The position numbers were made by a program, and so were the translations under genes. 64,000 nucleotides of DNA from Rotaria macrura (lineage: Eukaryota > Rotifera > Eurotatoria > Philodinida > Philodinidae), in contig OENT01000345.1 in NCBI GenBank assembly GCA_900239685.1, positions 1 to 64,000 on the forward strand, in the 5' to 3' direction. Every line of letters begins with the position of its first letter. Positions within the stretch are counted from its first letter, which is position 1. The notes under the pieces were generated by a model. That model made no database searches. It saw nothing but the letters and a program-made list of their open reading frames with translations, and had not been told where the DNA came from. Of the stretch, positions 1-11,204 are shown piece by piece.

Positions 1-180
1 AGTCTCCGGAATATCCAGGTTCCGGGTACGGATAAATCCGGTCGGAATACTGCTTCCATGTTCCGGTTGTTTTTCCGGCCTGAAATACACCGGAACCGGC
101 AGGAAGTAGCCGGAAAATATCCCGTTTCCTGCGGGTTCCGGCCGGATCCGGTCTCCGGAACGAACGACCTGGGGCTATAC
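1..180. repeat. GC-rich CCGG-motif block, probable end of a mobile element cut by the window edge
   Basis: This stretch is far richer in G and C than the AT-rich DNA after it and is dominated by repeated CCGG, TTCCGG and CCGGAA words in both orientations. It ends abruptly near position 180 after a cctggggcta run, after which composition drops to background. The sharp edge and degenerate internal repetition suggest the terminal part of a repetitive element whose other end lies outside the window. No open reading frame is recognisable. The element class is inferred and could not be tested without the left end. Confidence 0.45.
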
Positions 181-489
181 AATTCATAATACTTTCTTCT
201 AAAATCAAACAAAACAAGTATAACAACAGTCTCAATGCCAATCTCATGGATTATATGCAATCGATTTACTTTTACGGATGAGTAGAATAAAATATTCCTG
301 AAAAATCATCATTATCACAGGTCAATATTGATATTGAAAGAAACAATGGCGATCTTTCCAAAACGATGACTTAAATCTATCGAATAATTGATTCGAGATG
401 ATACAATGATGTGGAGGATCATATTTGAATATTAAATACATAAAATCAAACATACGTAAATGAGGCATATAATTCTTAAGAACATGTTC

Positions 490-2134
490 TCATCGTTCAG
501 CACAAAGAAGTATTTTATTCATATGAATTGTTAAACGTAGATGTTGTAATTGATGAGATGTTTTCGATAAAAACTTTTCGATTTCATCGAATGAAACCTC
601 ATGGAAAGTTAAACTCATATCTGTTAAAGAAGATAGCACGAGTAAAGATTCATTTGTTTCATAATTAAAACCGGATCGAAATCGACATGAGAAATATTGC
701 AATTGAGGTGTTGTACTGGAGTAAGTTGATTGAGACAAAAATCACCATCGATAATGAAATATCTAAGTGGTTGACATCGATATTTCTCATCATGATTAAG
801 TGGTAGAAATATACGCTTCAGAATGCCATCCAATCTTAATTTACAATATTTGATCATAGGTAAACAAAGTATATATTGTAGAATAGTATTTTCTTCTTGA
901 TAGTAAATTGATGAATGAATCGAAAGTGTAGAACAGCATGCTAATGATACGAGAGATTCAAGAACATGATTTGATGATATACCCTTGAGATTGAGTATTT
1001 CAAGATTACTAAATGAATGTATCGAGAATAATTTGAAAAAACAATCAATATCACAAAAATTCGATAGAGAAAGTGAAATGACTCTATAAATATTGGGCTT
1101 TACAAGCTCTTCACAACGACGAAGAAAATTCTTCTTTGACATAGATGGTAAATTAACTTTGAGACGAAACAATCGACTGGTAAATAGATGTTGAAATCGA
1201 ATGTTCAATTGAAAAAATATTTCATAGATTTCCCAACAGTCAATATAACTAAATACTTCGTAAACCAGTTCATTTGAAAAATCTTCGAAACATGTCGATG
1301 AAACTGAAAAATAAGGATGCAAATTCAGTATAAAAAGTTGAATTACGAACTTAATTAGGAATGTACCGATTCCCACACTATGCTTTTAAAAATGACATTC
1401 TTTAGTCATAAAGACTTGTGCTATATACGAATTTTTGTCATTGGTGTTGACCAGTTTTTCGAGCTCTATCTGAACTAGCCGTTAAAATTCATCCAATGTA
1501 AAATAAACCTTTCGGAATCGGCGTGGAATCGGTCAAAAAGTGAAAATTTAGAGATTTTTTTGACCGATTCCAACTGAATTACAGATTTATCTTTCGTATT
1601 AGAATATTTTTGGGCATAGATTTGAAAAGAGCGTTCAAAACTGAGCAGAAATTATATGAAAAATCTATCAGAATCTCATAAATCCAACTTTTTTCCGTAT
1701 ATAGAATGTTTCTAAGAAATTCTGGGAATCGGTTGGAATCGGCTTTTCTCTGGTTGCAAAAATATTTGCTCAGCATTCACCCCTGACATACTCTGATAGA
1801 TTTTTCATATAATTTCTGCTCAGTTTTGAACGCTCTTTTCAAATCTATGCCCAAAAATATTCTAATACGAAAGATAAATCTGTAATTCAGCTGGAATCGG
1901 TCAAAAAAATCTCTAAATTTTCACTTTTTGACCGATTCCGAAAGGTTTATTTTACATTGGATGAATTTTAACGGCTAGTTCAGATAGAGCTCGAAAAACT
2001 GGTCAACACCAATGACAAAAATTCGTATATAGCACAAGTCTTTATGACTAAAGAATGTCATTTTTAAAAGCATAGTGTAGGAATCGGTGCATCCCTAAAC
2101 TTAATTTCTCATTTCTCATTTCAGACATGTTCAT
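490..2134 (-). pseudogene. F-box / leucine-rich-repeat-like protein, disrupted
   Basis: The minus frame from about 1310 down to 624 opens with an F-box-like segment (FEDFSNELVYEVFSYIDCWE) followed by LRR-like text such as NLEILNLKG, typical of the large bdelloid F-box families that recruit substrates to SCF ubiquitin ligases. Near 725-735 the homologous-looking text moves to another frame (TPQLQYFSCR, then SLTDMSLTFHEVSFDEIEKF) and stops at 490, so a frameshift splits the gene and the C-terminus is short. A splice acceptor (tatttttcag, about 1302-1310) precedes the F-box. A candidate first exon with ATG at 2134 lies on the far side of the hAT element at 1356-2097, which sits at the likely splice donor. 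The apparent start at 1376 is GTG inside the element and is not real. Family assignment is moderate; the loss of function is inferred. Confidence 0.55.
1356..2097. mobile_element. hAT-type non-autonomous foldback element (742 bp)
   Basis: Two arms of about 318-323 bp (1356-1673 and 1775-2097) are near-perfect reverse complements around a loop of about 100 bp. The ends read taggaatgtaccgattcc and, on the other strand, tagggatgcaccgattcc, matching the TAGRG-type terminus of hAT elements. It is flanked by an exact 8-bp duplication, aacttaat, at 1348-1355 and 2098-2105, the duplication length diagnostic of hAT transposition. No transposase is encoded, so it would be a MITE mobilised in trans. The motif gaatcgg recurs several times inside the arms. 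The arms differ by only a few bases, which suggests either recent insertion or hairpin-mediated homogenisation. Confidence 0.88.
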
Positions 2135-2577
2135 ATTGCACTTATCTAAAAATGAAAACTTGTATTGAAAAAACCCTGTCGAGTTAATCAGGCTCGTTCA
2201 TCAGATATTTATTCTCTGAAAAGAGAGGGAGGCATAGAACTAAGTTTTTTTTCATTCCTTCCCTCAAATAAGAGTTCGAATATTGTATGAAATTTCTCAA
2301 ATTCTAACAATTTTCGATGGGACCGAATTACTGATTCTATAGCAGGCAGGTATTCATAAGAACGCATGTCGGTCATATGGTGAAGATATAATTAAGTGGT
2401 GTCATATCCAAGCTCTTTTGTTAGTCTGATAAAATACCGACAAAAACATGATTATAATGAATTCGAGCAGTCTAATAATATTTTCTGTGTTCGATTGGGA
2501 TCACGTCAATTGAATTTTAGTTTTTGCAGAGAACTATTTTTAAAGTAATAGCTTGAACTTAGTAAAAGTATTCGAAG

Positions 2578-2985
2578 CAGGGGTGGTACATTTACTTTAC
2601 TTTTTCAAAAAGTAAATAAGTAAAGTAAATAAACTATTTACTATTTACTTTTGTAAAGTAAATAAATTATTTACTATTTACTTTTGTAAAAGTAAATAAA
2701 CTATTTACTATTTACTTTTGTAAAGTAAATAAACTATTTACTTTTATAGAAGTAAATAAATTTTTTTTTTAAATTTTTATAAGACTTGCGCCAATTAAAA
2801 ATTATTTACTATTTACTTTACTAAGTGAAAGTAAATACTTTTATTTACTTTACAAAAGTAAATAGTAAATGGTTTTATTTACTTTACTAAAGTAAATAGT
2901 AAATAGTTTATTTACTTTACGAAAGTAAATAGTAAATAACTTATTTACTTTACTTTTGTAAAGTAAAAGTAAAGTACCACCCCTG
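2578..2985. mobile_element. hAT-type palindromic MITE built of TTTAC/GTAAA units (408 bp)
   Basis: The termini caggggtggtac and its reverse complement gtaccacccctg bound a sequence made almost wholly of short tttactttac / gtaaagtaaa words, forming a long imperfect palindrome with its centre near 2760-2830. An exact 8-bp direct repeat, attcgaag, flanks it at 2570-2577 and 2986-2993. A CAGGGGTG terminus together with an 8-bp duplication is characteristic of hAT elements. It has no coding capacity. Its internal simple-sequence expansion is independent of the 742-bp element upstream. Confidence 0.88.
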
Positions 2986-3227
2986 ATTCGAAGGCTGTAT
3001 CACAATACCTTATAGCTTCATATTGTCATTTGAAAGTAGTATGCGTCAACGCTGAATGTGAAAGATTAATAGGGACACAATTGTCTTGGATATTTAAGAC
3101 TTTACATTTATGATAACAAAATCGTTATATATCGTAGTACTAGCTTGTACAAGAATCATAGTTCCAAATATTCTTGACCAAGGCGATATGGGCATACGTT
3201 GTTTACATAATTGTTAAGATGATAGGT

Positions 3228-3804
3228 CAGCGCTGAAATCGGACCAGATTGGAAAATCAACCGGCCCGAACAATATCAGAAATTCACCGATTGAATATTA
3301 AAAATAACTATCTTTATTTTCTTTACTTTTTGTAAGAAAATTTATTTAAAGTTTTTTCCATCAAGTATGAAGTTGATGTAATGGTTTCCCATCAGGGCTC
3401 GAACTGATCCAGTTGAAAATATCAACCGGGTCGGTACAGATAGCAATTTCAGCGATTGAAAGTTTTCAAAAATCTGCTTTATTAATTCTATTTTTAGCAT
3501 AAAAACTAAGATGTCACATGTTTTTCAGTGAGAATGCGAAAAAATGTGCAAAACATATTATTTCAATCATTCTTCTGAGATTCATTTTCAAAACTTTCAT
3601 TATGATGAGTGTCTTTTACACGTACTCCTGAACTATTTCATAATTGGAGCCATTTTTCTAAAAATTTCGATTGTTTTTTTCCAGTTTTCACCAGAACTTC
3701 AGCGATAGAATGCGTGGCTTCGATCAATCTGTTTACTAATCGGACTAGTTGGATTTTTTAACCAGCCGGCTAGGTTTACCACATCCCAACTGATTTCAGT
3801 GCTG
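3228..3804. mobile_element. possible older hAT-like non-autonomous element
   Basis: The left end cagcgctgaaatcgg (3228) is matched by an inverted copy cagcactgaaatcag at the right end (3804), 13 of 15 bases identical. Inside, a segment of about 80 bp starting at 3228 is imperfectly repeated from 3393 (both contain atcaaccgg and a gcgattgaa/ccgattgaa word). No 8-bp target duplication could be found, so this is either an old, decayed insertion or a chance pairing. No coding sequence is seen. Confidence 0.35.
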
Positions 3805-4228
3805 AGCTGAAAGTTTTAATTATATTTCATTAGTTATTGAAATTCTTTTCAATATTTTCTCAAAGTAGTACACCCTCCATAAACGAATTTTATCTTAGAA
3901 ACTTGATGAGAAAAACGTAGAATTGTCAGATGTCTGCATTCATAATAGGGCGAACTAAATCATATTGTTTGGATTGCTCCATCTAACTAATTTTGTCGTC
4001 AATTGATCTAATATCTGAAACTGAATTTGTCAGTTTTTACCATATTTTGGGCTGCATCAAACAATGTTCAAACTGTGAGTTCGACCGTTTCCTGTCATTT
4101 TTGCAGGAATTTCACCAGTTTTTCGATCTTTGTTCAGTTCCTGCTATGTGATAAGTCGCTATCTGATAAATATGGCTAACTATATGATGATGAAGAAAAA
4201 ATCTGTTCATGACAATTATTAAAAGGAA

Positions 4229-4696
4229 TTAACATGGTAAGTTATTTAAAGCAATTGAATTTTCAAGTTCTTTTTTTTTATCCCCAGCAATAATTAGAAG
4301 AATCAGAATAAGCTTTTCTATTACGATTAGAATATTCGAAAGATAAAGATAACTCAATTGAATAAGAATTTTCGAGATGCCATGACGTATGAAACTAGAT
4401 TTATCATCTCTCTTTAAACTATTACTGATAAGCCGTACAGTCAGTAAATGAATTATAGTGTAGCAAGAAAGATCTATGGAGACAAATGTTTTAAATCTTT
4501 TATTCGTGTAGCAAAGATATTTTTCTTTGCATGCATAATATGAACTCATACAGCAGATATCAGTTCTGGTACACCTTAACAGTACACAACTACTCTTAAC
4601 TTTGGTTCTTCCTAGTAAGAGAAATATTTCCAAAACGATCATCCGTACAAGGAAGATAAATCTAAAAGCAAATATATTCCTGCAATGGAAAGCCAT
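4229..4696 (-). CDS. unrecognised 155-residue ORF with hydrophobic ends
   Basis: A 155-codon frame with a true ATG is unusually long for DNA this rich in A and T, where random stops are frequent. The predicted protein has a hydrophobic stretch near residues 9-28 and another near residues 110-138, with a Cys-rich middle (about residues 36-62). I do not recognise the family, and no introns or flanking exons were found. It could be the remnant of a multi-pass membrane protein or a chance frame. Neighbouring DNA to the left is transposon-rich. Confidence 0.25.
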   Translation of the reverse strand: MAFHCRNIFAFRFIFLVRMIVLEIFLLLGRTKVKSSCVLLRCTRTDICCMSSYYACKEKYLCYTNKRFKTFVSIDLSCYTIIHLLTVRLISNSLKRDDKSSFIRHGISKILIQLSYLYLSNILIVIEKLILILLIIAGDKKKELENSIALNNLPC

Positions 4697-4958
4697 TTAG
4701 ACCAAAGGACTAGAATTTAGATATGATTAACTATTAACACAAGCTATGCGACATCAACTGGTCATGTACATCATTCATATTTTTAGCCGATTATTAAGAA
4801 ATCTTGCTACTGAATTCATTATAATCAATAGGCAATCGGCCCAAAAAAAGAAAAGAGAGATGAAATTTAGAAAAGAACACATGTTTTGCTCGTGGATAAA
4901 TATTTTAAAAAATCGAATGTGAACAAAAGACTATAGAGAAATAAAACAATCGCTGTTT

Positions 4959-7900
4959 TCAAGTAGAAATGATATCACCCTCTGATTGTTTCGTACATTC
5001 ATTTTCTTCTAAAGATTGTCCTCGTTGTTGATAGATTAGAACATAAGCTTCTTCTCCGATAACGCTACTTTCATTGACCTCCGTTACATATGAATCATTA
5101 AATCTATGCCATTTTCTATCGATATGATTTTTCGCATTTGCTGTATAATGTCCACCACCTAAATAGCCCGAATGATTACTAACAGCGATTAAGTCATATT
5201 TTGCTTTTGGTTTTTCAGCTGGATTCAGAACGAATTGCGATAAATCTAAATCGTATAGAGGACAATCGATGAATAAATCAATTTTATCACGAAAATAACT
5301 CGTATAGGTAAAACGTTTTAATTGTACAATTAAAACTTTTGGTAAAAGCCAAAGATCAATTTTTTTCGTAGCTTTTTTTAATTCATTACATTTTGGACAT
5401 TTCCATAGATCATTATCAGATAATACTTCTTTTTTTGTAAAATGTTTAAAACAATCGAATAACTTTGTCGTTCGTTTTGGTTGACTGTGAGTTTGAGCAC
5501 CGATAGTGATTGGTGAAACAGGATCTTTTTCTAGGCATTTTTCTTCTTCTTGTTTTCTATATTTTTCAACAACTGATGATACAACATCAATTGAAACTGA
5601 TCTACTATTGTTAGTAAAATCAATATTATCATCAAGAAGTGATTCTAATGATTGGTTTGTTGCACTATAAATTTGATTGCATACTAATGAAGCAGTGTAC
5701 GATGGTTTATCATCTAATTGAGCCGTTGAAGGTGAGAATGGAAGAAAACTACCGATTATTTTCTAAATAAAAAATGAATCATAATTAATAGATGAGAAAT
5801 TCTTCAATGCTTTTGTCCTCTAAAATATTTTTAAATCAATGTTCTATGAAATTCATTTTCTGAAATAAGGTATTCAAGTGAAAACTCACTTGACCTTTTT
5901 AAGTAAATTATATCGTAGTTGTTTAATTGAACAGGAAGATTTAGGAAAATGTCAAAATGTCTAATCAAAAAAATATTACTAGACACATTTAATAGGTATT
6001 CTGATTGATTTGACAAGTCAACAACATAGTCAGTATAGTAAAGAGCAGTAACTATTCTAAGCTATTCTAGTATTTATTGTGTCGATAGTATCTTACAATT
6101 AAATGAGGATTAAAACAGTGTCCTGGATGAATACGACTTTTTGCACTCTGATCCGGTCGGGTACTAATCACCATGCAGAAAATATTTTCACAATCATAGT
6201 ACAATTTTTAAAGTTTGCTTTGATATTAAAAACAATTGTCGAAAGTAGCCAAAAAACGAAATAGATAATCTTAAATTCCACAAAAACAAAAATGAATGAA
6301 GTAATTCAGAATTCACTCAATCAATTTCTTTAATTATGTTTGCTGGTTCTCGGTGAAGTTTGAATGGAACGTAATACAGTTGTCCAGCAACTTATTCATC
6401 GGTACATAGAAGAATGCTTTTTATAGCATCAAAGTACACAGCTACCTTTTCAATAGCTCATTTTTCTTTCTATGTATTCAGTTACTTCGTCATATGTTGC
6501 CTCTGTATTAGAGTGCTGCAAGGGTATAAGCTGCGATAACTTGCTAAATTTAATAGTTACAATAACTAGTATACGAAAAATTCGAAGTAATATTTAAATC
6601 GCAAAATAGTACTAGATGCACCACGAATTTGATCAACACTACCAATAGAAGAAAAGCAGTGCTAAATCCCCCCCCCCCCTAAGCATGGTAAGACCCCTGA
6701 TCTTCTATTATTTCAAATCATGCAACGGTTTCAGGAGAGTCTTCTATTTTGTCTCATTGATTTCCGTAAGTTTTAATTAAACACGTTTTTCATAAAAGAC
6801 AAACACTTTTGAGGATTTGGAAAGAGATTTTTAAAAGTCCAGAAACAATGCTGATCTTATTCCTTTAAATTTTTCAGTTAAAAACCCGGAAAACTATTCA
6901 TATTTAGATGTAAATACACTAATTACAATTCAGACTTTTCGAGAAATTAATTAATTAACGTTAGTCAAAATATTACGTTCAATGCGACATCCCTTCAATG
7001 GGAGTCTTCTATTATGGTGAGGGATTTAAATGAACCATGAATATTAAAAAAGAATATCAACAAAGAAAAACGAAAGACATGAACAGCTATTGTCGTTTAT
7101 TAATGAATGTCACGAAGTAATCATCCAATAGTTATATTCTCACTATTGCTCTATGAATAGAAGATATTGTTCGATATTTGAGGTTTTCAGATGTTGGACG
7201 TGCAAACAGACTAGATTGACATAATGAAAAGTTTACCTTGCAACATCCTAGTTTTCAAAATGATACCCAATCCTGAGAGGGTCGTACCCTATTGCTGGTG
7301 AACCGTAGGGTAGAGTTCCAGAACTCTACTCGACATCTGCATATCAATTTTCATTAAAACCCAATTCTCTTAGTAAACCAATATCTCTTTTAGAAACATC
7401 GAGATATGATTTGCACCCCACCGGGAATTCTTTTACATACACGGTACTCAATCAGGTTGCAAGAGACCAATAATTCACAACAGTTGATTTTCTTGAAATT
7501 TATGACGTCATTGAAATTGTATGAACGACGATCAATATAAACTCTAGGAAGTCTTAGTTCTAAAAAAAAGGATTTCTTACTTGCAATGCTTCTTGCATAT
7601 CTCTTCCTTTACAATTATGTCTTGGGACATGAATGTAAATGGGTAAACCAAAATTGTAATGATCATAGTCATCTCGAAAAACGCATGGAATTGAAATTAG
7701 TTCATTATCTCCTTTTGTTAATGAATAGGGTATTTCATAAAAAACAATTTGATCATGTCGAAATATATTTGTTAGTAGAGAATCATTTCGATATTGGGAA
7801 TAAATTCGATGATTGTAAACTTCGGCAGGTAAAATACGATCTGGTTTTGGTTTATGTCCATCATAATCGTCATCTTTTGTGAAGTCCTCTTCTTCTTCTT

Positions 7901-9347
7901 TTTCTTCGTCTTGCTGTGTTTCATCTAAGTCAGATATCGTATCAGTTTTCACAGATTCATTTTCATCAATAGTTTTCTTTTTCTCTTGAAAGCGATCACA
8001 AAACTGTTGAACTAAATAACGTACATTGTTCGCTTCATCACATTTCATACGATAAATTTTAGTGTGCCCATTTAAACGAACATAGTTAATTTTAAATGTT
8101 CGTAGTTTAGCTTTAATAGGTATTGGTAAACTTAGAAAACAGATCGGATCAAACGTACGTGCACTTGTTCCACATGTAAGACATTCTACTAAAGATTTGA
8201 TTTGTGCATGAAATATATCTTGAATTTTTGATTCATTTCGTTTTCGATAGTCTTCCCATTGTTCATCGGCTAAAGATGCATCATCACTTTTTCCATCGTC
8301 ATCTTTCTTTTCAATGTACGGTTTTACTTTGATTCGATTTAAATCTTCATGTAAACCATCAAGTAAAAAGGACATGAATTCTTGTGAATCTTGTTGTGAA
8401 AAACCACTAAATTGTGGTGCATATTTTGCAACACTTTGTTTTAAAAGTCTTGGTGAACAAAAATCTGTTATACCTGACCACATTTCATCCATTAATCTAC
8501 CATAGGCTAAAGCAACATCACCGTGCATGCCTAGTGGATTATCAGGATTTATATGTTCTTTGTATGCATTACTAAGAAAATATTCTGTTAATGTTGGAAC
8601 ATTAGACAAACATTGTAAAGCTGAATTCATGAAACACGTATTGCCCAAATTCGATAAGCCACAAAGTCCTCGAGTGAACTGTGGTCTCGACGAATTATAC
8701 TTGTCTTCTGATAATGATACTGGCTCTTCATATGTGATATATGCATTTCTTACTAAACCAGCATCTTCAAGAGTTGTATTCAGTCCATCATCGACAAGCT
8801 CCCACCTATGACCATATTCATCTGCTGATGAGTATAATCGATAGTTTGATCGTGGTTGAATGTTGAATTCATGACAAATATCGTCTTTTATTTCGTCTAT
8901 CTTAGTTCGTCGACTACGATAAATCCGTTTTATTCTTGTTTGATCATCTCTTGATTTACAAAGTCGTAACGGTAGAAGAGAAACTTCGATTGTCGTTTGA
9001 GATTGACCATGTGGAATTACTGTGCGAATTATTTCGGGACCAATTTTGGTATACATCTTTACTAAATCTTCATAAAGTTCATATGGAATAAAGGCATAAT
9101 CATTGCCCTCGACAACATACGAATTAAGTTGTACTTCCCTCGAATCATCAGATATTGTAGGAATGGCTAACTTTGTGAAGTCTATTGGGCCTGGTTCAGA
9201 GACTTGTTCTGTCTCAGATTTCTCGATACCAACAAAGCGTTTCCAATGATCCAACCACTTAGCTTCAATAATCACATATTTATCACCAATATTCTGCTCT
9301 TTTCCAAGTAATTTTTTATATTTTTCTAAATCGATGGACAACATCAT
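4959..9347 (-). CDS. ubiquitin carboxyl-terminal hydrolase, USP4/11/15 type
   Basis: This is a cysteine protease that removes ubiquitin from substrates. There are two exons, 7581-9347 and 4959-5762, joined in phase 0 (donor gtaaga at 7580, acceptor tttag at 5763), giving 856 aa. In order: DUSP domain at about 5-120 (AKWLDHWKRFVG), a ubiquitin-like segment at about 120-210, and the USP catalytic domain. The Cys box GLSNLGNTCFMNS carries the nucleophile C238; the His box GGGHYTANA carries H794; D812 lies in FNDSYV. The Zn-ribbon pairs are CLTC and CPKC, and LWLLPKVLIVQLKRF is a family hallmark. An acidic Glu/Asp insert near residues 475-500 splits the catalytic domain, as in USP4/15. Vertebrate relatives are about 100 residues longer. 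The start methionine lies directly before the DUSP fold, as expected. The intron (1818 bp) is unusually long for this window. Confidence 0.93.
5763..7580 (-). other. long intron of the USP gene
   Basis: This 1818-bp intron separates the two catalytic halves of the deubiquitinase, while nearly all other introns here are 45-85 bp. It contains a run of 12 C at 6668-6679 and the repeated phrase tcttctatt near 6701, 6741 and 7004, but no recognisable gene and no clear target duplication. An old insertion of repetitive DNA is a plausible reason for the size, though it is not demonstrated. Confidence 0.7.
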
Positions 9348-10540
9348 ACTGTTGACTGATTGCTTACCTTAAACGAACGAATATGAAGAACAAGAACGAA
9401 AGACGACGACTTGAAGAAATGATTCAGAAAATGTCTAGGAAAGAAAAGAAAAGAAAAAAAAACCGTAAATAATATCGATGTAATGAGACAAAAAACATGA
9501 ATATTCCCGAAGAACTTTCATAAAAGATAACATAGACATCTCATCATTGACTAAGTTTTTCTTTCTCGATAAAAACCAACACGAAACGTTTTTAATAACT
9601 AGAAAAAGAGATCGGACAGAAAAGATCATAGTTGTTCATTAGATGCGTATGTGATTTATTCAGAACTCCTCTTCTTTACCATTCGTTGAGAAGTTGGCGA
9701 AAATTTCGGTCACTTTTGATACTTGTTCCAATTTGCTATAACCTTAAATCTCAAAAAAATTAAAAAAGACCCGAAATTCAAACATGAAGGTAGAAAAATT
9801 TCTTTTATGTGTAATAAAATGAAAGGAAGGAAACGAAAAATGTTAATATCAGATATAAAAGAAATTCAAGTGCTTAATACGCATCTGTTTTATTACTTGT
9901 TAGGTTTTTGAAGAACTATAATAAAATCTAGAAAACAAAAAGCATATATATTACACCACACAAAGCATGATTGCGCTGTTTTTCTCTTTTTACTAGAAGA
10001 AAAAACATAGACTGACTAACAAAACAACAGTATTGACTAATGAGTCATTCTTTCAAGGTGCCCGTATTGATGACTATTTGGTTAAAGTTTCCAAGCTTCA
10101 AACGTGATAACACTTCTCAATGACGCAATTTATAAGTTCCAAAAGTTAACTCAGCTCGTTTATTTATATGACTAACCTATGAAGATTAATGATTGCTATG
10201 ACACTGCGAATAATTAATGACATTATTCATTTTACGCAACGAAATAAATCCTCATAGATTACTGTTGAGTCACACCACCAAACGTATTTATTTTGAGTTC
10301 TGTATTTCTTCTTGAGTATATCTATAAACTCTAAACAGATTTCGACAGCAATTGTTGTCCTTTGAAGTATACAGGGCGCCATCTACCATCTCTGGTTGAA
10401 AAACAAATAAATTCAACAACACACGTGCAGTACAGCTTTTACCATGCAATAAAAACGTTTTTCGAATAACAAAACAACAAGGAAGAAACACCTATGTGTT
10501 CAAAACAAAATCTCCGATTATTTTTTAACATATTGTTCGC
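9348..10540. other. intergenic, no convincing gene
   Basis: This holds the upstream region of the deubiquitinase and AT-rich DNA. The short frames seen are poor candidates. One minus frame at 10288-10491 has weak amino-acid resemblance (LLNLFVFQPEM against LLSTFLLFQNEM) to a minus frame at 19842-20105. Both sit immediately beside the duplicated block at 10541-11204 and 20064-20725, so the pair may be decayed copies of one duplicated locus. Confidence 0.4.
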
Positions 10541-11204
10541 ATAAAACGAAGAAAAGCTATAAAGTATATTCATCAATAACATTCATTGAAAATCATTTCA
10601 GCAACCACAGAAAGATGACCATAAAAAATAGCTCTTTTATATAATCAGAAATTTCTTATAAGACTAGCCGTGATTAAAAAGAATCTTGATTGTTTTTCAA
10701 CATATTTCTTTCGCTTCTTAAGATATTCGACATAGATAATTAAAAGTAAAACTTCAAAATTATCATTATATTCAAATCTATAAAAGTCAATACTAATTAA
10801 CAACATAATTCTAAAGTGACAGTATCTCCAGAAACCTGGATGACATATGGATATTCATCCCTGTATAGTTCTGTGACATCTTAATATCAGTTCAATTCTC
10901 CTGTAAAATCATGACTAATTGAAGAGAAGAGCAGTACTTGTCATTGAAAAACATGGTTGATGTTTCATCGGTAAGAACACGTTAGAACCTATGCCTTTTT
11001 ATCGATTAAAAACCTATGAGTTTGACTTTCTCTACTTTTATGTCTCAATTAATATGAGAAAATGGAAATGAACGGTTTCGTGATTGCATCGATTAGCAAT
11101 GTCTTTTTTTTATGAGGACAGATGCGATTGCTCTCGACTCATTGTGTAGTAATCTTTCTTCTATGTCTTTCATTTACTCGTAAATTCTTGTGCATTCCTC
11201 TGTA
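10541..11204. repeat. 0.66-kb duplicated block, copy 1
   Basis: The sequence from ataaaacgaagaaaagc to tgtgcattcctctgta is almost identical, in the same orientation, to 20064-20725. By eye only a handful of substitutions and single-base indels separate them over about 660 bp. It has no evident ORF, terminal inverted repeat or target duplication. On the left, similarity continues at a lower level for about 40 bp, whereas on the right it ends abruptly. Confidence 0.9.

Noticed and set aside
1579..1776. 65-codon minus ORF inside the 742-bp hAT element
   Set aside because: It lies across one arm and the loop of the palindrome and has no transposase-like motif.
6668..6679. Run of 12 C, first considered the edge of a transposon
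   Set aside because: The only support was a short taaatccc/gggattta match near 6664 and 7020; no target duplication was found.
7586..8811. Three plus-strand ORFs of 63-98 codons
   Set aside because: Antisense shadows of USP exon 1.
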